Numbered from the stretch's first letter, positions 17,326 to 26,101 are shown. The stretch is 64,000 nucleotides of DNA from Sphingomonas sp. GM_Shp_1 (GCF_026540895.1 NZ_JALNUR010000020.1:1-64000); one strand, 5' to 3'. Translations and numbers: made by a program. The notes: generated from the letters alone by a model not told the origin.

Positions 17326-18437
17326 CAGAAGATCACCACGCTGCGGATGCTCTCGCCCGCGTGCATCAGGTCGAAGCCCTTGTTGATCTCCTCCAGGGTC
17401 AGCCGGTGGGTGATCATCGGGTCGATCTCGATCTTGCCGTTCATATACCAGTCGACGATCTTCGGCGTGTCGGTCCGCCCTCGCGCGCCGCCGAACGCGG
17501 TGCCCCGCCAGTTGCGGCCCGTGACCAACTGGAACGGCCGGGTGCTGACCTCCTTGCCCGCCTCGGCCACACCGATGATGATCGAAGTGCCCCAGCCGCG
17601 ATGGCAAGCCTCCAGCGCGGTGCGCATCACCTCGGTATTGCCGGTAGCGTCGAAGCTGTAATCCGCGCCGCCATCGGTCAGTTCGAGGATCTTGGCGATG
17701 GTCTCCTCGCGGCTCAGCCCCTTGGAGTTGAGGAAGTGGGTCATGCCGAAGCGGCGGCCCCATTCCTCGCGCGCCGGGTTGATGTCGACGCCGATGATCC
17801 GGCCCGCGCCCGCCAGCTTGGCGCCCTGGATGACGTTCAGGCCGATGCCGCCCAGGCCGAAGACGACGATATTCTCGCCCGGCTGCACCTTGGCGGTGTT
17901 GACCACCGCGCCGACGCCCGTCGTCACGCCGCAACCGATATAGCAGCTCGTGTCGAACGGCGCGTCCTCGCGGATCTTGGCCACCGCGATCTCGGGCAGC
18001 ACGGTGAAGTTCGAGAAGGTCGAGCAGCCCATATAATGGAAGATCGGCTGCCCCTTATAGCTGAAGCGGGTCGTGCCGTCGGGCATCAGCCCTTTCCCTT
18101 GCGTGGCGCGGATCGCGGTGCACAGGTTGGTCTTGCCCGACAGGCACGACTTACACTGGCGGCATTCGGGGGTGTAGAGCGGGATGACATGGTCGCCCGG
18201 CACCACGCTGGTCACGCCCGCGCCCACTTCGCGCACGATGCCGCAGCCTTCATGGCCGAGCACGCTGGGGAAGATCCCCTCGCTGTCCAGCCCGTCGAGC
18301 GTATAGGCGTCGGTGTGGCAGATGCCGGTCGCCATGATCTCGACCAGAACCTCGCCCGCCTTGGGGCCCTCCAGATCGAGTTCGACGATTTCGAGCGGCT
18401 TCTTCGCTTCGAAGGCGACGGCGGCGCGGGTCTTCAT
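17325..18437 (-). CDS. frmA: S-(hydroxymethyl)glutathione dehydrogenase / class III alcohol dehydrogenase
   Basis: Oxidises the formaldehyde-glutathione adduct to S-formylglutathione with NAD+. 370 residues. The catalytic Zn ligands are in [12 protein letters not shown] (Cys) and LGHEGCGIV (His). The structural Zn site is [16 protein letters not shown] (four Cys). The NAD motif is [16 protein letters not shown]. TGTPxAxDT-type residues before the C-terminus are as in class III ADH. AGGAAG lies just before ATG 18437. First gene of the coupled formaldehyde operon. A formaldehyde sensor such as FrmR is not visible nearby. Confidence 0.95.
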   Translation of the reverse strand: MKTRAAVAFEAKKPLEIVELDLEGPKAGEVLVEIMATGICHTDAYTLDGLDSEGIFPSVLGHEGCGIVREVGAGVTSVVPGDHVIPLYTPECRQCKSCLSGKTNLCTAIRATQGKGLMPDGTTRFSYKGQPIFHYMGCSTFSNFTVLPEIAVAKIREDAPFDTSCYIGCGVTTGVGAVVNTAKVQPGENIVVFGLGGIGLNVIQGAKLAGAGRIIGVDINPAREEWGRRFGMTHFLNSKGLSREETIAKILELTDGGADYSFDATGNTEVMRTALEACHRGWGTSIIIGVAEAGKEVSTRPFQLVTGRNWRGTAFGGARGRTDTPKIVDWYMNGKIEIDPMITHRLTLEEINKGFDLMHAGESIRSVVIF

Positions 18438-18539
18438 AACTTCCTGTCTCCTTAGGAGCCGCCCTGATGCCGCGTCGCGCGCGACCATGCAACCAAGGAT
18501 GACCCGGCGGATTGATGCGGATCACAACCCGGGAGAGCG

Positions 18540-18746
18540 ATGATGACCGAGTTCAAGAAGGGCGATCAGGTCGAATGGAACAGCCATGGCGGCACCGCCG
18601 AGGGCAAGGTCGTGAAGAAGCAGACCAGCGACACGACCATCAAGGGCCACACCGTGCGCGCGTCGAAGGATGCACCGCAATACATAGTAGAGAGTGACAA
18701 CGGCGGAAAGGCAGCGCACAAGGCGGACGCGCTTAAGAAGGCGTGA
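18540..18746 (+). CDS. DUF2945 (TUDOR-like) small protein
   Basis: 68 residues, or 67 from the second ATG. FKKGDQVEWNSHGGTAEGKV is the DUF2945 signature, followed by VRASKDAPQYIVESDNGGKAAHKADAL. Proteins of this small family, sometimes named hypervirulence-associated TUDOR domain proteins, have an SH3-like fold with no firm bacterial function. GGGAGAG is the ribosome site. Divergent from frmA and 57 bases upstream of the SWIB gene. Confidence 0.85.
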   Translation: MMTEFKKGDQVEWNSHGGTAEGKVVKKQTSDTTIKGHTVRASKDAPQYIVESDNGGKAAHKADALKKA

Positions 18747-18803
18747 TTCACGCGCGACCCGCCGACCAGGCCGGGACGCAGAAGGATTAAGGGAAGGAAA
18801 CAC

Positions 18804-19064
18804 ATGGCCACCGCAACCACGGGCACCGGCATCCACGCACCGGTCCAGCCGTCCGAGGAACTGGGCGCGATCGTCGGCAACGAGAAGCTGCCGCGCAGCC
18901 AGGTCATCAGCAAGGTGTGGGACTATATCAAGGCCAACAACCTGCAGAACCCGGAAAACAAGCGGGAAATCCTGGCCGACGACAAGCTGAAGAAGGTGTT
19001 CGGCAAGGACAAGTGCACCATGTTCGAGATGAACAAGTTCATCTCGGCGCACCTGAAGAAGTAA
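18804..19064 (+). CDS. SWIB/MDM2 domain protein
   Basis: 86 residues, nearly all one SWIB domain: LGAIVGNEKLPRSQVISKVW, YIKANNLQNPENKREILADD, KLKKVFGKDKCTMFEMNKFI. In bacteria the domain occurs alone or fused to topoisomerase I and is thought to act on nucleoid DNA; the role of the stand-alone form is unknown. The ribosome site GGAAGG precedes the ATG. Its pairing with DUF2945 suggests cotranscription. Confidence 0.92.
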   Translation: MATATTGTGIHAPVQPSEELGAIVGNEKLPRSQVISKVWDYIKANNLQNPENKREILADDKLKKVFGKDKCTMFEMNKFISAHLKK

Positions 19065-19117
19065 GCCTTCACCGCGCTCCGGTCCGCCGGGCCGGGGCGC
19101 CCTTCCCCGCCGCGCCG

Positions 19118-19540
19118 CTATCGCAGGTCGAGGACCAGCGGTTTGCGCGCGGCGGGCGTCGCGGACGGGCTCGGCGCCCGGGTCTTCGCGGCCCGATCGG
19201 GCGAAGCGGCACCACCTTGCGCATTCGATATCGGCGAAGTCGCCGTATCGCCCGCATTCCGCGCCTCGATCTGGTTCAGCCGCTGCTCGACCAGTTGCGC
19301 GTCGAGCAACTTGCGATCGCCCTGCATCGCCGCGACCTGCGCCTCCAGCGCAGCGACACGCTGCTCCAGCACCTTCACGCGCACCTGATCCTCGGTCTGG
19401 CCGACGATCTCCTTCGCCAGTTTCTCCTGGCGCGCCCGCTCCTGCGCGTCCGCATCGGCCAGCCGTGCATCGGCGCTGCCGCGCTGGTCGCAGGCGGTCA
19501 GGGTCAGGGTGAGAAGGATAAGGGCAGCGGCGCGGCGCAT
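19118..19540 (-). CDS. small coiled-coil lipoprotein
   Basis: 140 residues from the ATG at 19540. A hydrophobic leader ends in LTAC (Cys17), so the protein is probably lipidated. Residues about 25-85 are charged heptads (QERARQEKLAKEIV, VLEQRVAALEAQVAAMQ), a coiled coil. The C-terminal third is Ala/Pro-rich and low in complexity. No family recognised. A longer start exists upstream but would place residues before a clean lipoprotein signal. Confidence 0.75.
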   Translation of the reverse strand: MRRAAALILLTLTLTACDQRGSADARLADADAQERARQEKLAKEIVGQTEDQVRVKVLEQRVAALEAQVAAMQGDRKLLDAQLVEQRLNQIEARNAGDTATSPISNAQGGAASPDRAAKTRAPSPSATPAARKPLVLDLR

Positions 19541-19579
19541 CGGTGGTCTCGGATAGTTGAGCGTGGGGGCCATATCAAA

Positions 19580-19705
19580 TCCTCCCCGGCACGGGGAGGT
19601 GGCAGGCCAAAGGCCTGACGGAGGGGGGCTTCCACAATGGACGCCCTCTGCGGCGATCCCCCTCCACCATGCTCCGCATGGTCCCCCTCCCCGTACCGGG
19701 GAGGA
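19580..19705. repeat. family A palindromic repeat (~126 bp)
   Basis: The element opens with CCTCCCCGGCACGGGGAGG, then GGCAGGCCAAAGGCCTGACGG, and closes with ACCATGCTCCGCATGGT and CCTCCCCGTACCGGGGAGGA, so each end is itself a hairpin and the two ends are inverted. Related copies are at 20876, 34203, 43511 (half) and, inside murD, 54330. The right end abuts, and contributes bases to, the stop codon of xth. Confidence 0.85.
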
Positions 19706-20482
19706 TTACTGGTCCCGCAATCTTACCCAGGTGGGCGCATGATCGCTGGCCTTTTCCCGCCCGCGATAGCTCTTGTCGACACCCGCATCGACCAGCCGGT
19801 CGGCGGCCTGCGGGCTGAGCAGCAGATGGTCGATGCGAAAGCCCGCATCACGCTGCCACGATCCCGCCTGATAGTCCCAGAAGGTCCACACCCCGCCCTT
19901 GGGCGCACGGGTGCGCAGCGAGTCCGTCCACCCCTGCGCCAGCAACCGGCGATAGGCGGCCCGGCTCTCCGGCTGCATCAGCGCGTCGCTCGCCATGGCG
20001 GGGACCGAGAAGGTGTCGTCGTCGTTCGGGATGACGTTATAGTCCCCCGCCAGCACCGCCGGGACTTCCTCCGCCAGCAATTCCCGCGCGCGGGTCGCCA
20101 GCCGCTCCATCCAGCGCAGCTTGTAATCGAACTTCGGCCCCGGTTGCGGATTGCCATTGGGCAGATAGAGCGAGGCGACGACCAGTCCGTTCACGTCGCA
20201 TTCGAGATAACGGCTATGCTCGTCCTCATTCTCGCCCGCCAGACCACGCTGGCGCTCGACGGGCTGGGTGCCGCGCGCGAGGACGGCGACGCCGTTCCAG
20301 CTCTTCTGGCCGTGCCAGACCGCGCCATATCCGGCGGCCTCGATATCCTTTATGGGAAAGCTATCGTCGCTGGCCTTCAGTTCCTGAAGACAGACGATAT
20401 CGGCATCCGCCTCCGCCAGATATTCGAGCAGGCGGGGCAGACGGGCCTTGATCCCGTTGACGTTGTAGGTGGTGATCTTCAC
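19706..20482 (-). CDS. xth: exodeoxyribonuclease III
   Basis: Mg2+-dependent AP endonuclease and 3'-5' exonuclease of base excision repair. 258 residues from a GTG start. Catalytic signatures: ITTYNVNGIKARLPRLLEYL (Asn), VCLQELKASDDSFP (Glu), LAGDYNVIPNDDD (Asp, Asn) and FRIDHLLLSPQ / KASDHAP (Asp-His). The GTG lies one base after the erpA stop, so the two genes form an operon. An ATG further upstream in frame lies within erpA and is unlikely. Confidence 0.93.
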   Translation of the reverse strand: MKITTYNVNGIKARLPRLLEYLAEADADIVCLQELKASDDSFPIKDIEAAGYGAVWHGQKSWNGVAVLARGTQPVERQRGLAGENEDEHSRYLECDVNGLVVASLYLPNGNPQPGPKFDYKLRWMERLATRARELLAEEVPAVLAGDYNVIPNDDDTFSVPAMASDALMQPESRAAYRRLLAQGWTDSLRTRAPKGGVWTFWDYQAGSWQRDAGFRIDHLLLSPQAADRLVDAGVDKSYRGREKASDHAPTWVRLRDQ

Positions 20483-20483
20483 G

Positions 20484-20822
20484 TCAGACCGAGAAGCTCG
20501 TGCCGCAGCCGCAGCCCGAGGCGGCGTTGGGGTTCTCGACCCGGAAGGCCGCGCCGCCCAGGGACTCGACATAATCCACCTGCGCGCCGCGCACGAGGTC
20601 CAGGCTGATGCTGTCGACGACCAGACGGACGCCGTCGGTCTCGCTCACCATATCGTCCTCGGCGGGGGCGTCGGCCAGGCCGAACTTATACTGGAAACCC
20701 GAACAGCCGCCGCCTTCGACCGACAGGCGCAGGATGGCGGGCTTGTTCTGCCGCTCGGCGATCGCCGCGACGCGAGACGCAGCGGCCGGGGTCAGCGCGA
20801 TTTCGGAAATGCTGGTGGCCAT
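20484..20822 (-). CDS. erpA: iron-sulfur cluster insertion protein (A-type carrier)
   Basis: A-type Fe-S carrier that hands clusters to target enzymes. 112 residues. The three ligand cysteines are visible: one in EGGGCSGFQYKF and two in ASGCGCGTSF near the C-terminus. Cotranscribed with xth downstream. ErpA rather than IscA or SufA is inferred from length and from being outside isc and suf operons. Confidence 0.9.
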   Translation of the reverse strand: MATSISEIALTPAAASRVAAIAERQNKPAILRLSVEGGGCSGFQYKFGLADAPAEDDMVSETDGVRLVVDSISLDLVRGAQVDYVESLGGAAFRVENPNAASGCGCGTSFSV

Positions 20823-20875
20823 GGCGTTCAGATAGGCGCGGGGGGCGAGTGGGGCAATCCCGATGAAGGGACTAT

Positions 20876-21009
20876 TCCTCCCCTGGCAGGGGAGGTGGCA
20901 TGCCGCAGGCCTGACGGAGGGGTGTCACCGACCGTTGGGAAAGGGATCGCGAGCGGCGACACCCCTCCACCATGCTGCGCATGGTCCCCCTCCCCTTACA
21001 GGGGAGGAT
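20876..21009. repeat. family A palindromic repeat (~134 bp)
   Basis: Same design as the copy at 19580: TCCTCCCCTGGCAGGGGAGG at the left, GCCGCAGGC and GACGGAGGGG, then CACCATGCTGCGCATGGT and CCTCCCCTTACAGGGGAGGA at the right. Same orientation as the 19580 copy. It fills the gap between erpA and the M23 peptidase gene. Confidence 0.85.
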
Positions 21010-21016
21010 TTACTCT

Positions 21017-21763
21017 TTAATCCTGTGCGGCGGGGCCGTCGGTGGAGACGGGGATCTGGTGGATCGCATGATCCTGCGACGCGGTCAGATAGTCGCCGGT
21101 GGTCAGGAAGGGGATCGGGTTGACGGCGTGACCGTCCATGCGGACCTCATAATGAAGGTGCGGGCCGGTCGAACGCCCGGTCGAACCCATCAGCGCGATC
21201 AACTGGCCGCGCGTCACGCGGGCACCGTCGGCGACCAGGATCTTCGACAGGTGGCCATAGCGGGTCGCGATGCCCTTGCCATGATTGACCTCGACCAGAT
21301 TGCCGTAACCGCCCTGCCAGCCCGCATGATCGACGATGCCGTCGGCGGTGGCGTAGATCGGGGTGCCGACCGGGCCCGGGATATCGACCCCGGCATGCAT
21401 CGCGGCGGTGCCCCGGAACGGATCGGAGCGAATGCCGAAATTGCTGGTGAACTGAAGCTTCTCGACCGGATGGACCGAGGGGATCGCGATCACGCCCTTT
21501 TGCAGCGTGTCCATCTTCTTCCATGTCTGGAACAGGGTGCGGAACTGCTGGTCGGTGCGAAGGTCGGCGGAGGCCTCGGTGCTGTTCGCCGGGATGAACT
21601 CGCCACCGATGGCGGTCGGCGCGTGATGCGGCGCCTTGGGTGCGCTGGGAGCGGAGGATGCCGCGATCGCGGCGTTGCCGGTCAGTGTGATGACGGCGGC
21701 GGCACCGAGAACCGATCGGACGCGCGATGCAATCGATTTACCCGTAAACTGAAGCTGCGTCAT
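21017..21763 (-). CDS. M23 family peptidoglycan endopeptidase
   Basis: 248 residues. A signal or anchor segment at about 12-35 (VLGAAAVITLTGNAAIA) is followed by the lysostaphin-type domain: SNFGIRSDPFRGTAAMHAGVDIP (Zn ligands His and Asp), the core YGNLVEVNHGKGIATRYGHLS, and HLHYEVRMDG with the HxH ligands. All four Zn ligands are present, so it is probably active, cutting peptide cross-links. I chose ATG 21763; longer in-frame starts precede a poor signal. Confidence 0.9.
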   Translation of the reverse strand: MTQLQFTGKSIASRVRSVLGAAAVITLTGNAAIAASSAPSAPKAPHHAPTAIGGEFIPANSTEASADLRTDQQFRTLFQTWKKMDTLQKGVIAIPSVHPVEKLQFTSNFGIRSDPFRGTAAMHAGVDIPGPVGTPIYATADGIVDHAGWQGGYGNLVEVNHGKGIATRYGHLSKILVADGARVTRGQLIALMGSTGRSTGPHLHYEVRMDGHAVNPIPFLTTGDYLTASQDHAIHQIPVSTDGPAAQD

Positions 21764-21848
21764 CGAACCCCGACACTTTTGCGCCAGACACCCCCATTGC
21801 GGGCTTGCCGGCTTCGTCCATCCAATGCTGTTTCGCAGCCCCACCGCG

Positions 21849-22673
21849 TTACAGACGGTCAGCTTGTGCCGTGATGGGTTCCATGTCCGCAAGTGGTTCG
21901 TAGAAATCCCGCGTCAAACCGGCTGACTCGCGCGCCGAAACGTTGAACGGCGGCTTAACCGCCCCGCGAAAATGGCGGCGGACCAGCATTTGCCAGTGCG
22001 CCGCAGGCTCGATGTCGTGCCCGGCCGCCAGATAGCCGAACCATTTCGCGCCGAACCCGACATGGCGAATCTCGTCGGTGTAGATGCGGTGGAGGATGCG
22101 CGCCGACGCCTCGTCACCGCCGCCGCGAAAGCGCGCGACCGTCTCCGGCGTCACGTCCAGCCCGCGTGCCTCCAGCACCATGGGCACGATGGCGAGGCGC
22201 GCCATCGCGTCATGCGCGGTTTCCTCGGCCGCCTCCCATAATCCGGCATGGGCGGGCAATTCGCCATAGCCCGAACCCAAAGCCCGCAATCGCCGGTGCA
22301 GCACCGCAAAGTGCATCGCCTCGTCCGCGCCGACCGAAATCCAGTCGTCGACGAAGCTGCGCGGGAATTGCCCGCCGAACCGCCCCGCCGCGTCGAACGC
22401 CAGGTCGATCGCCGAAAACTCGATATGCGCCAGCGCATGGAGCAGCGCGATCCGCCCCTTTTCCGATCCCCCACGCCCGCGCTTGGGCATCCGGTTGGGG
22501 GGCAGCAATTCGGGCCGGTCGGGCCGCCCCGGCGCATCGGGCATGGCGGTGTCGAAGCGATGCGCCAGCGCCCCCCGCCGCCACTCGCGCGCCACACGCC
22601 GTGCCAGCCGCACCTTGGCCAGCGGCTCGCTTTCGCGCAGCACCGCCGCGCACCGTTCCGCGATCGTCGTCAA
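21849..22673 (-). CDS. DUF455 family ferritin-like protein
   Basis: 274 residues. DUF455 signatures: LLHALAHIEFSAIDLAFDAA and DWISVGADEAMHFAVLHRRL supply Glu and His residues spaced like a diiron ferritin-like four-helix bundle, followed by ILHRIYTDEIRHVGFGAKWF. Function of the family is unsettled. The start overlaps the bcp stop by 4 bases, so it is coupled to glnE-bcp. The link to a peroxiredoxin is consistent with redox or metal chemistry but does not prove it. Confidence 0.88.
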   Translation of the reverse strand: MTTIAERCAAVLRESEPLAKVRLARRVAREWRRGALAHRFDTAMPDAPGRPDRPELLPPNRMPKRGRGGSEKGRIALLHALAHIEFSAIDLAFDAAGRFGGQFPRSFVDDWISVGADEAMHFAVLHRRLRALGSGYGELPAHAGLWEAAEETAHDAMARLAIVPMVLEARGLDVTPETVARFRGGGDEASARILHRIYTDEIRHVGFGAKWFGYLAAGHDIEPAAHWQMLVRRHFRGAVKPPFNVSARESAGLTRDFYEPLADMEPITAQADRL

Positions 22674-23125
22674 AGCGCGCGCGCCGCCTCCAGCACCGCC
22701 TCGGCATGGCCGGGCACCTTCACCTTGCGCCAGCTTTGCACGAGGGTGCCGTCACGACCGAACAGGAAGGTCGCGCGCTCGATGCCCATATAGGTCTTGC
22801 CGTAGAGCTTCTTCTCGCCCCAGACGCCGAACGCCTCGCACGCCGCGCCGTCCTCGTCGCTCGCCAGTTCGACGGTCAGCGCGTGCTTTTCGGTGAACTT
22901 GCGGTGCTTGGCCGGGCTGTCCTTGGAAATGCCGATCACCCGCACACCCGCAGCCGAGAAATCTCCGGCCAAAGCGGTGAAATCCTGCGCCTCGCGCGTG
23001 CAGCCCGAGGTATCGTCCTTGGGATAGAAATAGACGACCAACGGCCCGGCCAATTCGCCCAGCGCCAGCGGCTCGCCCGTCGCCGTCGCGACCGTTACCG
23101 CCGGAATCGGATCACCCTGTTCCAT
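22670..23125 (-). CDS. bcp: thioredoxin-dependent peroxiredoxin (Bcp/PrxQ)
   Basis: Reduces H2O2 and organic peroxides. 151 residues. The peroxidatic Cys lies in YFYPKDDTSGCTREAQDF; the site usually holding the resolving Cys 5 residues later is absent, since only one Cys occurs in that motif. A second Cys occurs at GAACEAFG. The ATG at 23125 overlaps the end of glnE by 14 bases. Downstream DUF455 overlaps by 4. Confidence 0.93.
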   Translation of the reverse strand: MEQGDPIPAVTVATATGEPLALGELAGPLVVYFYPKDDTSGCTREAQDFTALAGDFSAAGVRVIGISKDSPAKHRKFTEKHALTVELASDEDGAACEAFGVWGEKKLYGKTYMGIERATFLFGRDGTLVQSWRKVKVPGHAEAVLEAARAL

Positions 23126-25802
23126 CGCCCACTCCTTCTTGCCAGACTTGGCCGACCTCCTGCCGCGTCGCCTCCAGCGTGGCAACCACCATGTCCCAGT
23201 CGGCCAGCCCCATGGCGCGCGCGATCAGCGGGCGGGTCGGCTCGGGCGGCTCCTGCCCATCGGGGACCAGCAGGCGGAAGGCGACGAGCGCGCGGGTCAG
23301 CACGTCATGCGCCGTCGCCATGCCGGGAGGCAGCAGCCCCTGCCCCACCAAAGCGGCGATCGCGCGGCCCAGATCGGGGTCGAAGCCGGTCCGCCGGGTC
23401 AGTTGCGTCCGGTGCACCGCGAACTCCAGGTCGACCAGCCCACCGGGCAGCAGCTTGACGTCGAGCGGCCCTTGCGGCGGCTTGTGCCGTGCCATCTCGG
23501 CCCGCATCTCCCCCGCCTCCGCCGCCACGTCACGCGGGGGACGGTTGCCGTTCAGCACATCGGCGATGACGGAGGCGACGGCGTTCCGCGCCTCCGCCGA
23601 TCCATAGATCGGCCGGGCGCGGGTCAGCGCCATATGCTCCCAGGTCCAGGCATCCTCGCGTTGATAGCGCGCGAAACTCTCGACCGAGACGACCAGCGGC
23701 CCCTGCGTGCCCGAGGGGCGCAGCCGCGTATCGACCGGATAGAGCGGCCCCGCCTGGGTCGGGACCGACAACGCCGCCGTCACCCGCTGCGCCAACCGGT
23801 TATAGTAAAGCGTCGCCCCCAGCGGCTTGGGCCCATCGGACTCGGCGGCGAAATCGCCGGTGAAGAGATAGACGAGATCGAGGTCGGAGGCATGGGTCAG
23901 CGCCGCGCCGCCCATCCGGCCCAATGCCAGGATCACGAGTTCGCTACCGGGCACCCGGCCATGCGCGGTCACGAATTCGTCGACCGTCGCCTGCGCCAGC
24001 ACCCCCACAGCCGCCTCGGCAACGCGCGCATAGCCGCCCGCGACCTCCAGCGGATCGGCCCGCCCCGCCACGATCTGCGCGCCCAAGGCGAACCGCAATT
24101 CGCCGACCACCCGGCGGACATGATCGAGCCGGTCCTGATAATCCTGCCCCGCCTCGCCCCCACGCATGGCGCGTTCCAGATGCTCGACGCCGGGCAGCGG
24201 CTCGAAGGCGGAGGCGTCGATCAGCCCGTCGAGCAGCGCCGGACGCCGCGCCAGTTCGGCGGAGAGCGGTGCCGCATGGCTGAGGATCGCAACGGTCAGG
24301 CTGGCGAGGCCGGGTCGCGCCTCCAGCAGGCGGAAGATGTTGATCGCGCTCGTCATCCGCTCGAACAGCGAATCGAGCTTGAGCAGCGCCGCATCGGGAT
24401 CGGGCGCCTCCCCGAGGGCCTCGACCAGGGTCGGCAACACCGCGTCCAGCGCCTCACGCGCCGCCGGGCTGCGCAAGGCGGCATAGTCGCCGCCGCGCCA
24501 CGCCGCGATCCGCCGCGCCGCCGCCTCGACATCGCGCAACCCCGCCGCCGCCAGTCGCTCGTTGAGCAGCACCGGATCATGCGGCAGGCGCGGTCGCTCA
24601 TCGGCGTCGAGGGCGTCGTAAAGCCGCCCGACCTGGGCCGTCACTGGGGCGAGCATCGCGACCAGCGCCTCGCCATCGGCCAGCCCGTGCAGTTGCGCCA
24701 CCCGGCCCAATCCCTCGCCCAGCGGCAGTTGATGGGTCTGGCGATCGTCGATCATCTGCACCCGGTGCTCGATGGTTCGCAGCAGGACATAGGCGTCGGA
24801 CAGCGCCTTCGCCTCGCCCGCGTCGATCCGCCCCGCCTCCGCCAGCCGCGCCAGTGCGTCGCGGGTGGCGGGCGCGCGAAGGGCGGGGTCGCGACCGCCA
24901 TGGATCAACTGATGGATCTGCGCGAAGAATTCGATCTCGCGTATCCCGCCGCGCCCGCGTTTTAGGTCATAGCCGGGCCCCATCGCCTGTCCCTGCGCAT
25001 GGTGATCGCGGATCCGGCGAGTCAGGTCGCGGATCTCGCCCACCGCCCCGAAATCGAGCGCGCGCCGCCAGACGAACGGGCGGATCGCATCGAGGAAACG
25101 CTGCCCCAGCGCCATGTCCCCCGCCGCCGCACGGGCGCGGATGAAGGCCGCCCGCTCCCAGGTCAGCGCCTGGCTTTCATAATAGGCGATCGCGCCCTCC
25201 ACGGGAATCGCGATCGGTGTCGCCTCCGGCGAGGGGCGCAGCCGCAGGTCGACGCGCAGCACATAGCCCTCGCCGTCACGCGCCTGGAGCAGTTCGACCA
25301 CCCGCTTGGCGATCCGGACCGCCGCATCCTCCGGCTCCTCACGCGGGCGATGTGGCAGGACCTTCGGGTCGAACAGCAGGATGGGATCGATGTCGGACGA
25401 ATAGTTGAGTTCGCGGCTGCCTTGCTTGCCCAATGCGATGGCGGCGAAACCGACGGGCTCGGCGCCCGGCGTCCGCTCCTCGATCGCCGCCCGGATCGCA
25501 CGGTCGAGCGCATGGTCGGCGAAATCGGTCAGCCGCCCCGTAACTTCGGTCAGGTCATAGGCCCCCGCCAGATCACCCAGTGCGACGGTCAAAGCGAGCG
25601 CGCGCCGCTGCCGCCGCAGGGCGGTTCCGACCGGCAGATCGGGGTCTGACGCGCGCGGCTCGGCCAGGACGCCGTCCAGTGCCTCGGCCTCGATCTCCGG
25701 CTCCCGGTCGAGCAGCATCGCCAGGAAGGAGGAATGCCGCCGCGCGCGGGCGACCGCATCGGGCAGGCTCATGATCGGGCCGCTGGCCGGGAACGCGTTC
25801 AT
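23112..25802 (-). CDS. glnE: bifunctional glutamine synthetase adenylyltransferase / deadenylase
   Basis: Adenylylates and deadenylylates glutamine synthetase in response to PII. 896 residues, close to the usual ~950. Two nucleotidyltransferase domains are visible: the N-terminal deadenylase has ALGKQGSRELNYSSDIDPIL (G-S-x9-11-D-x-D), the C-terminal adenylylase has ALGRMGGAALTHASDLDLVYL. The central GRGGIREIEFFAQ and KLLPGGLVDLEFAVH motifs are GlnE-specific. The regulator glnB is not in this window. First gene of glnE-bcp-DUF455. Confidence 0.95.
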   Translation of the reverse strand: MNAFPASGPIMSLPDAVARARRHSSFLAMLLDREPEIEAEALDGVLAEPRASDPDLPVGTALRRQRRALALTVALGDLAGAYDLTEVTGRLTDFADHALDRAIRAAIEERTPGAEPVGFAAIALGKQGSRELNYSSDIDPILLFDPKVLPHRPREEPEDAAVRIAKRVVELLQARDGEGYVLRVDLRLRPSPEATPIAIPVEGAIAYYESQALTWERAAFIRARAAAGDMALGQRFLDAIRPFVWRRALDFGAVGEIRDLTRRIRDHHAQGQAMGPGYDLKRGRGGIREIEFFAQIHQLIHGGRDPALRAPATRDALARLAEAGRIDAGEAKALSDAYVLLRTIEHRVQMIDDRQTHQLPLGEGLGRVAQLHGLADGEALVAMLAPVTAQVGRLYDALDADERPRLPHDPVLLNERLAAAGLRDVEAAARRIAAWRGGDYAALRSPAAREALDAVLPTLVEALGEAPDPDAALLKLDSLFERMTSAINIFRLLEARPGLASLTVAILSHAAPLSAELARRPALLDGLIDASAFEPLPGVEHLERAMRGGEAGQDYQDRLDHVRRVVGELRFALGAQIVAGRADPLEVAGGYARVAEAAVGVLAQATVDEFVTAHGRVPGSELVILALGRMGGAALTHASDLDLVYLFTGDFAAESDGPKPLGATLYYNRLAQRVTAALSVPTQAGPLYPVDTRLRPSGTQGPLVVSVESFARYQREDAWTWEHMALTRARPIYGSAEARNAVASVIADVLNGNRPPRDVAAEAGEMRAEMARHKPPQGPLDVKLLPGGLVDLEFAVHRTQLTRRTGFDPDLGRAIAALVGQGLLPPGMATAHDVLTRALVAFRLLVPDGQEPPEPTRPLIARAMGLADWDMVVATLEATRQEVGQVWQEGVGDGTG

Positions 25803-25876
25803 GCATCCCGTCTATCCCGACGCGGCACATGGACCAAGGCTTTCCATGCGATGACGAGAATCGGTTCATAATGTTT

Positions 25877-25901
25877 TGAACTTGTCAAGACCAAGTTCGT
25901 T
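25877..25901 (+). promoter_or_regulatory. EcfG-type promoter candidate, overlapping an inverted repeat
   Basis: TGAAC, 16 bases, then CGTT. This matches 8 of 9 positions of the published GGAAC-N16/17-CGTT sigma-EcfG consensus. Transcription would begin about 2 bases before the ATG at 25910, giving a leaderless mRNA. A perfect inverted repeat GAACTTG-N7-CAAGTTC (25878-25898) overlaps it and could be an operator. A sigma-70-like TATGAT also lies at 25901-25906. Confidence 0.5.
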
Positions 25902-25909
25902 ATGATCGT

Positions 25910-26101
25910 ATGACGAGTACAGACCCCTGGACCAGCGATATCCGGATCGTGCCCGCGCCGCGCCGCGTGGACGATATCGGCATGACGTTGCGCGCCGCCT
26001 TTTCGGAGCCGTCCCGGCTGCCCGATCCCTGGGTCCGGCTCCTGGCGCGCCTCGACCGCGTTCGTGGCGTGTCCGGCACCCGGTCCGATCAGGCGCGATA
26101 G
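25910..26101 (+). CDS. small NepR-like protein (possible second anti-sigma factor)
   Basis: 63 residues. The core VDDIGMTLRAAFSEPSRLPD and WVRLLARLD follow the NepR pattern G-x2-LR-x-A-[YF]...P-D-x4-LL-x2-L seen in the clear NepR at 28755, with a loop two residues shorter. The N-terminus is Asp/Pro-rich as in NepR. It lies at the edge of the stress locus and has an EcfG-type promoter match immediately upstream. No ribosome site, in keeping with a leaderless mRNA. The 3' end overlaps the convergent methyltransferase by 13 bases. The call is inferential. Confidence 0.5.
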   Translation: MTSTDPWTSDIRIVPAPRRVDDIGMTLRAAFSEPSRLPDPWVRLLARLDRVRGVSGTRSDQAR

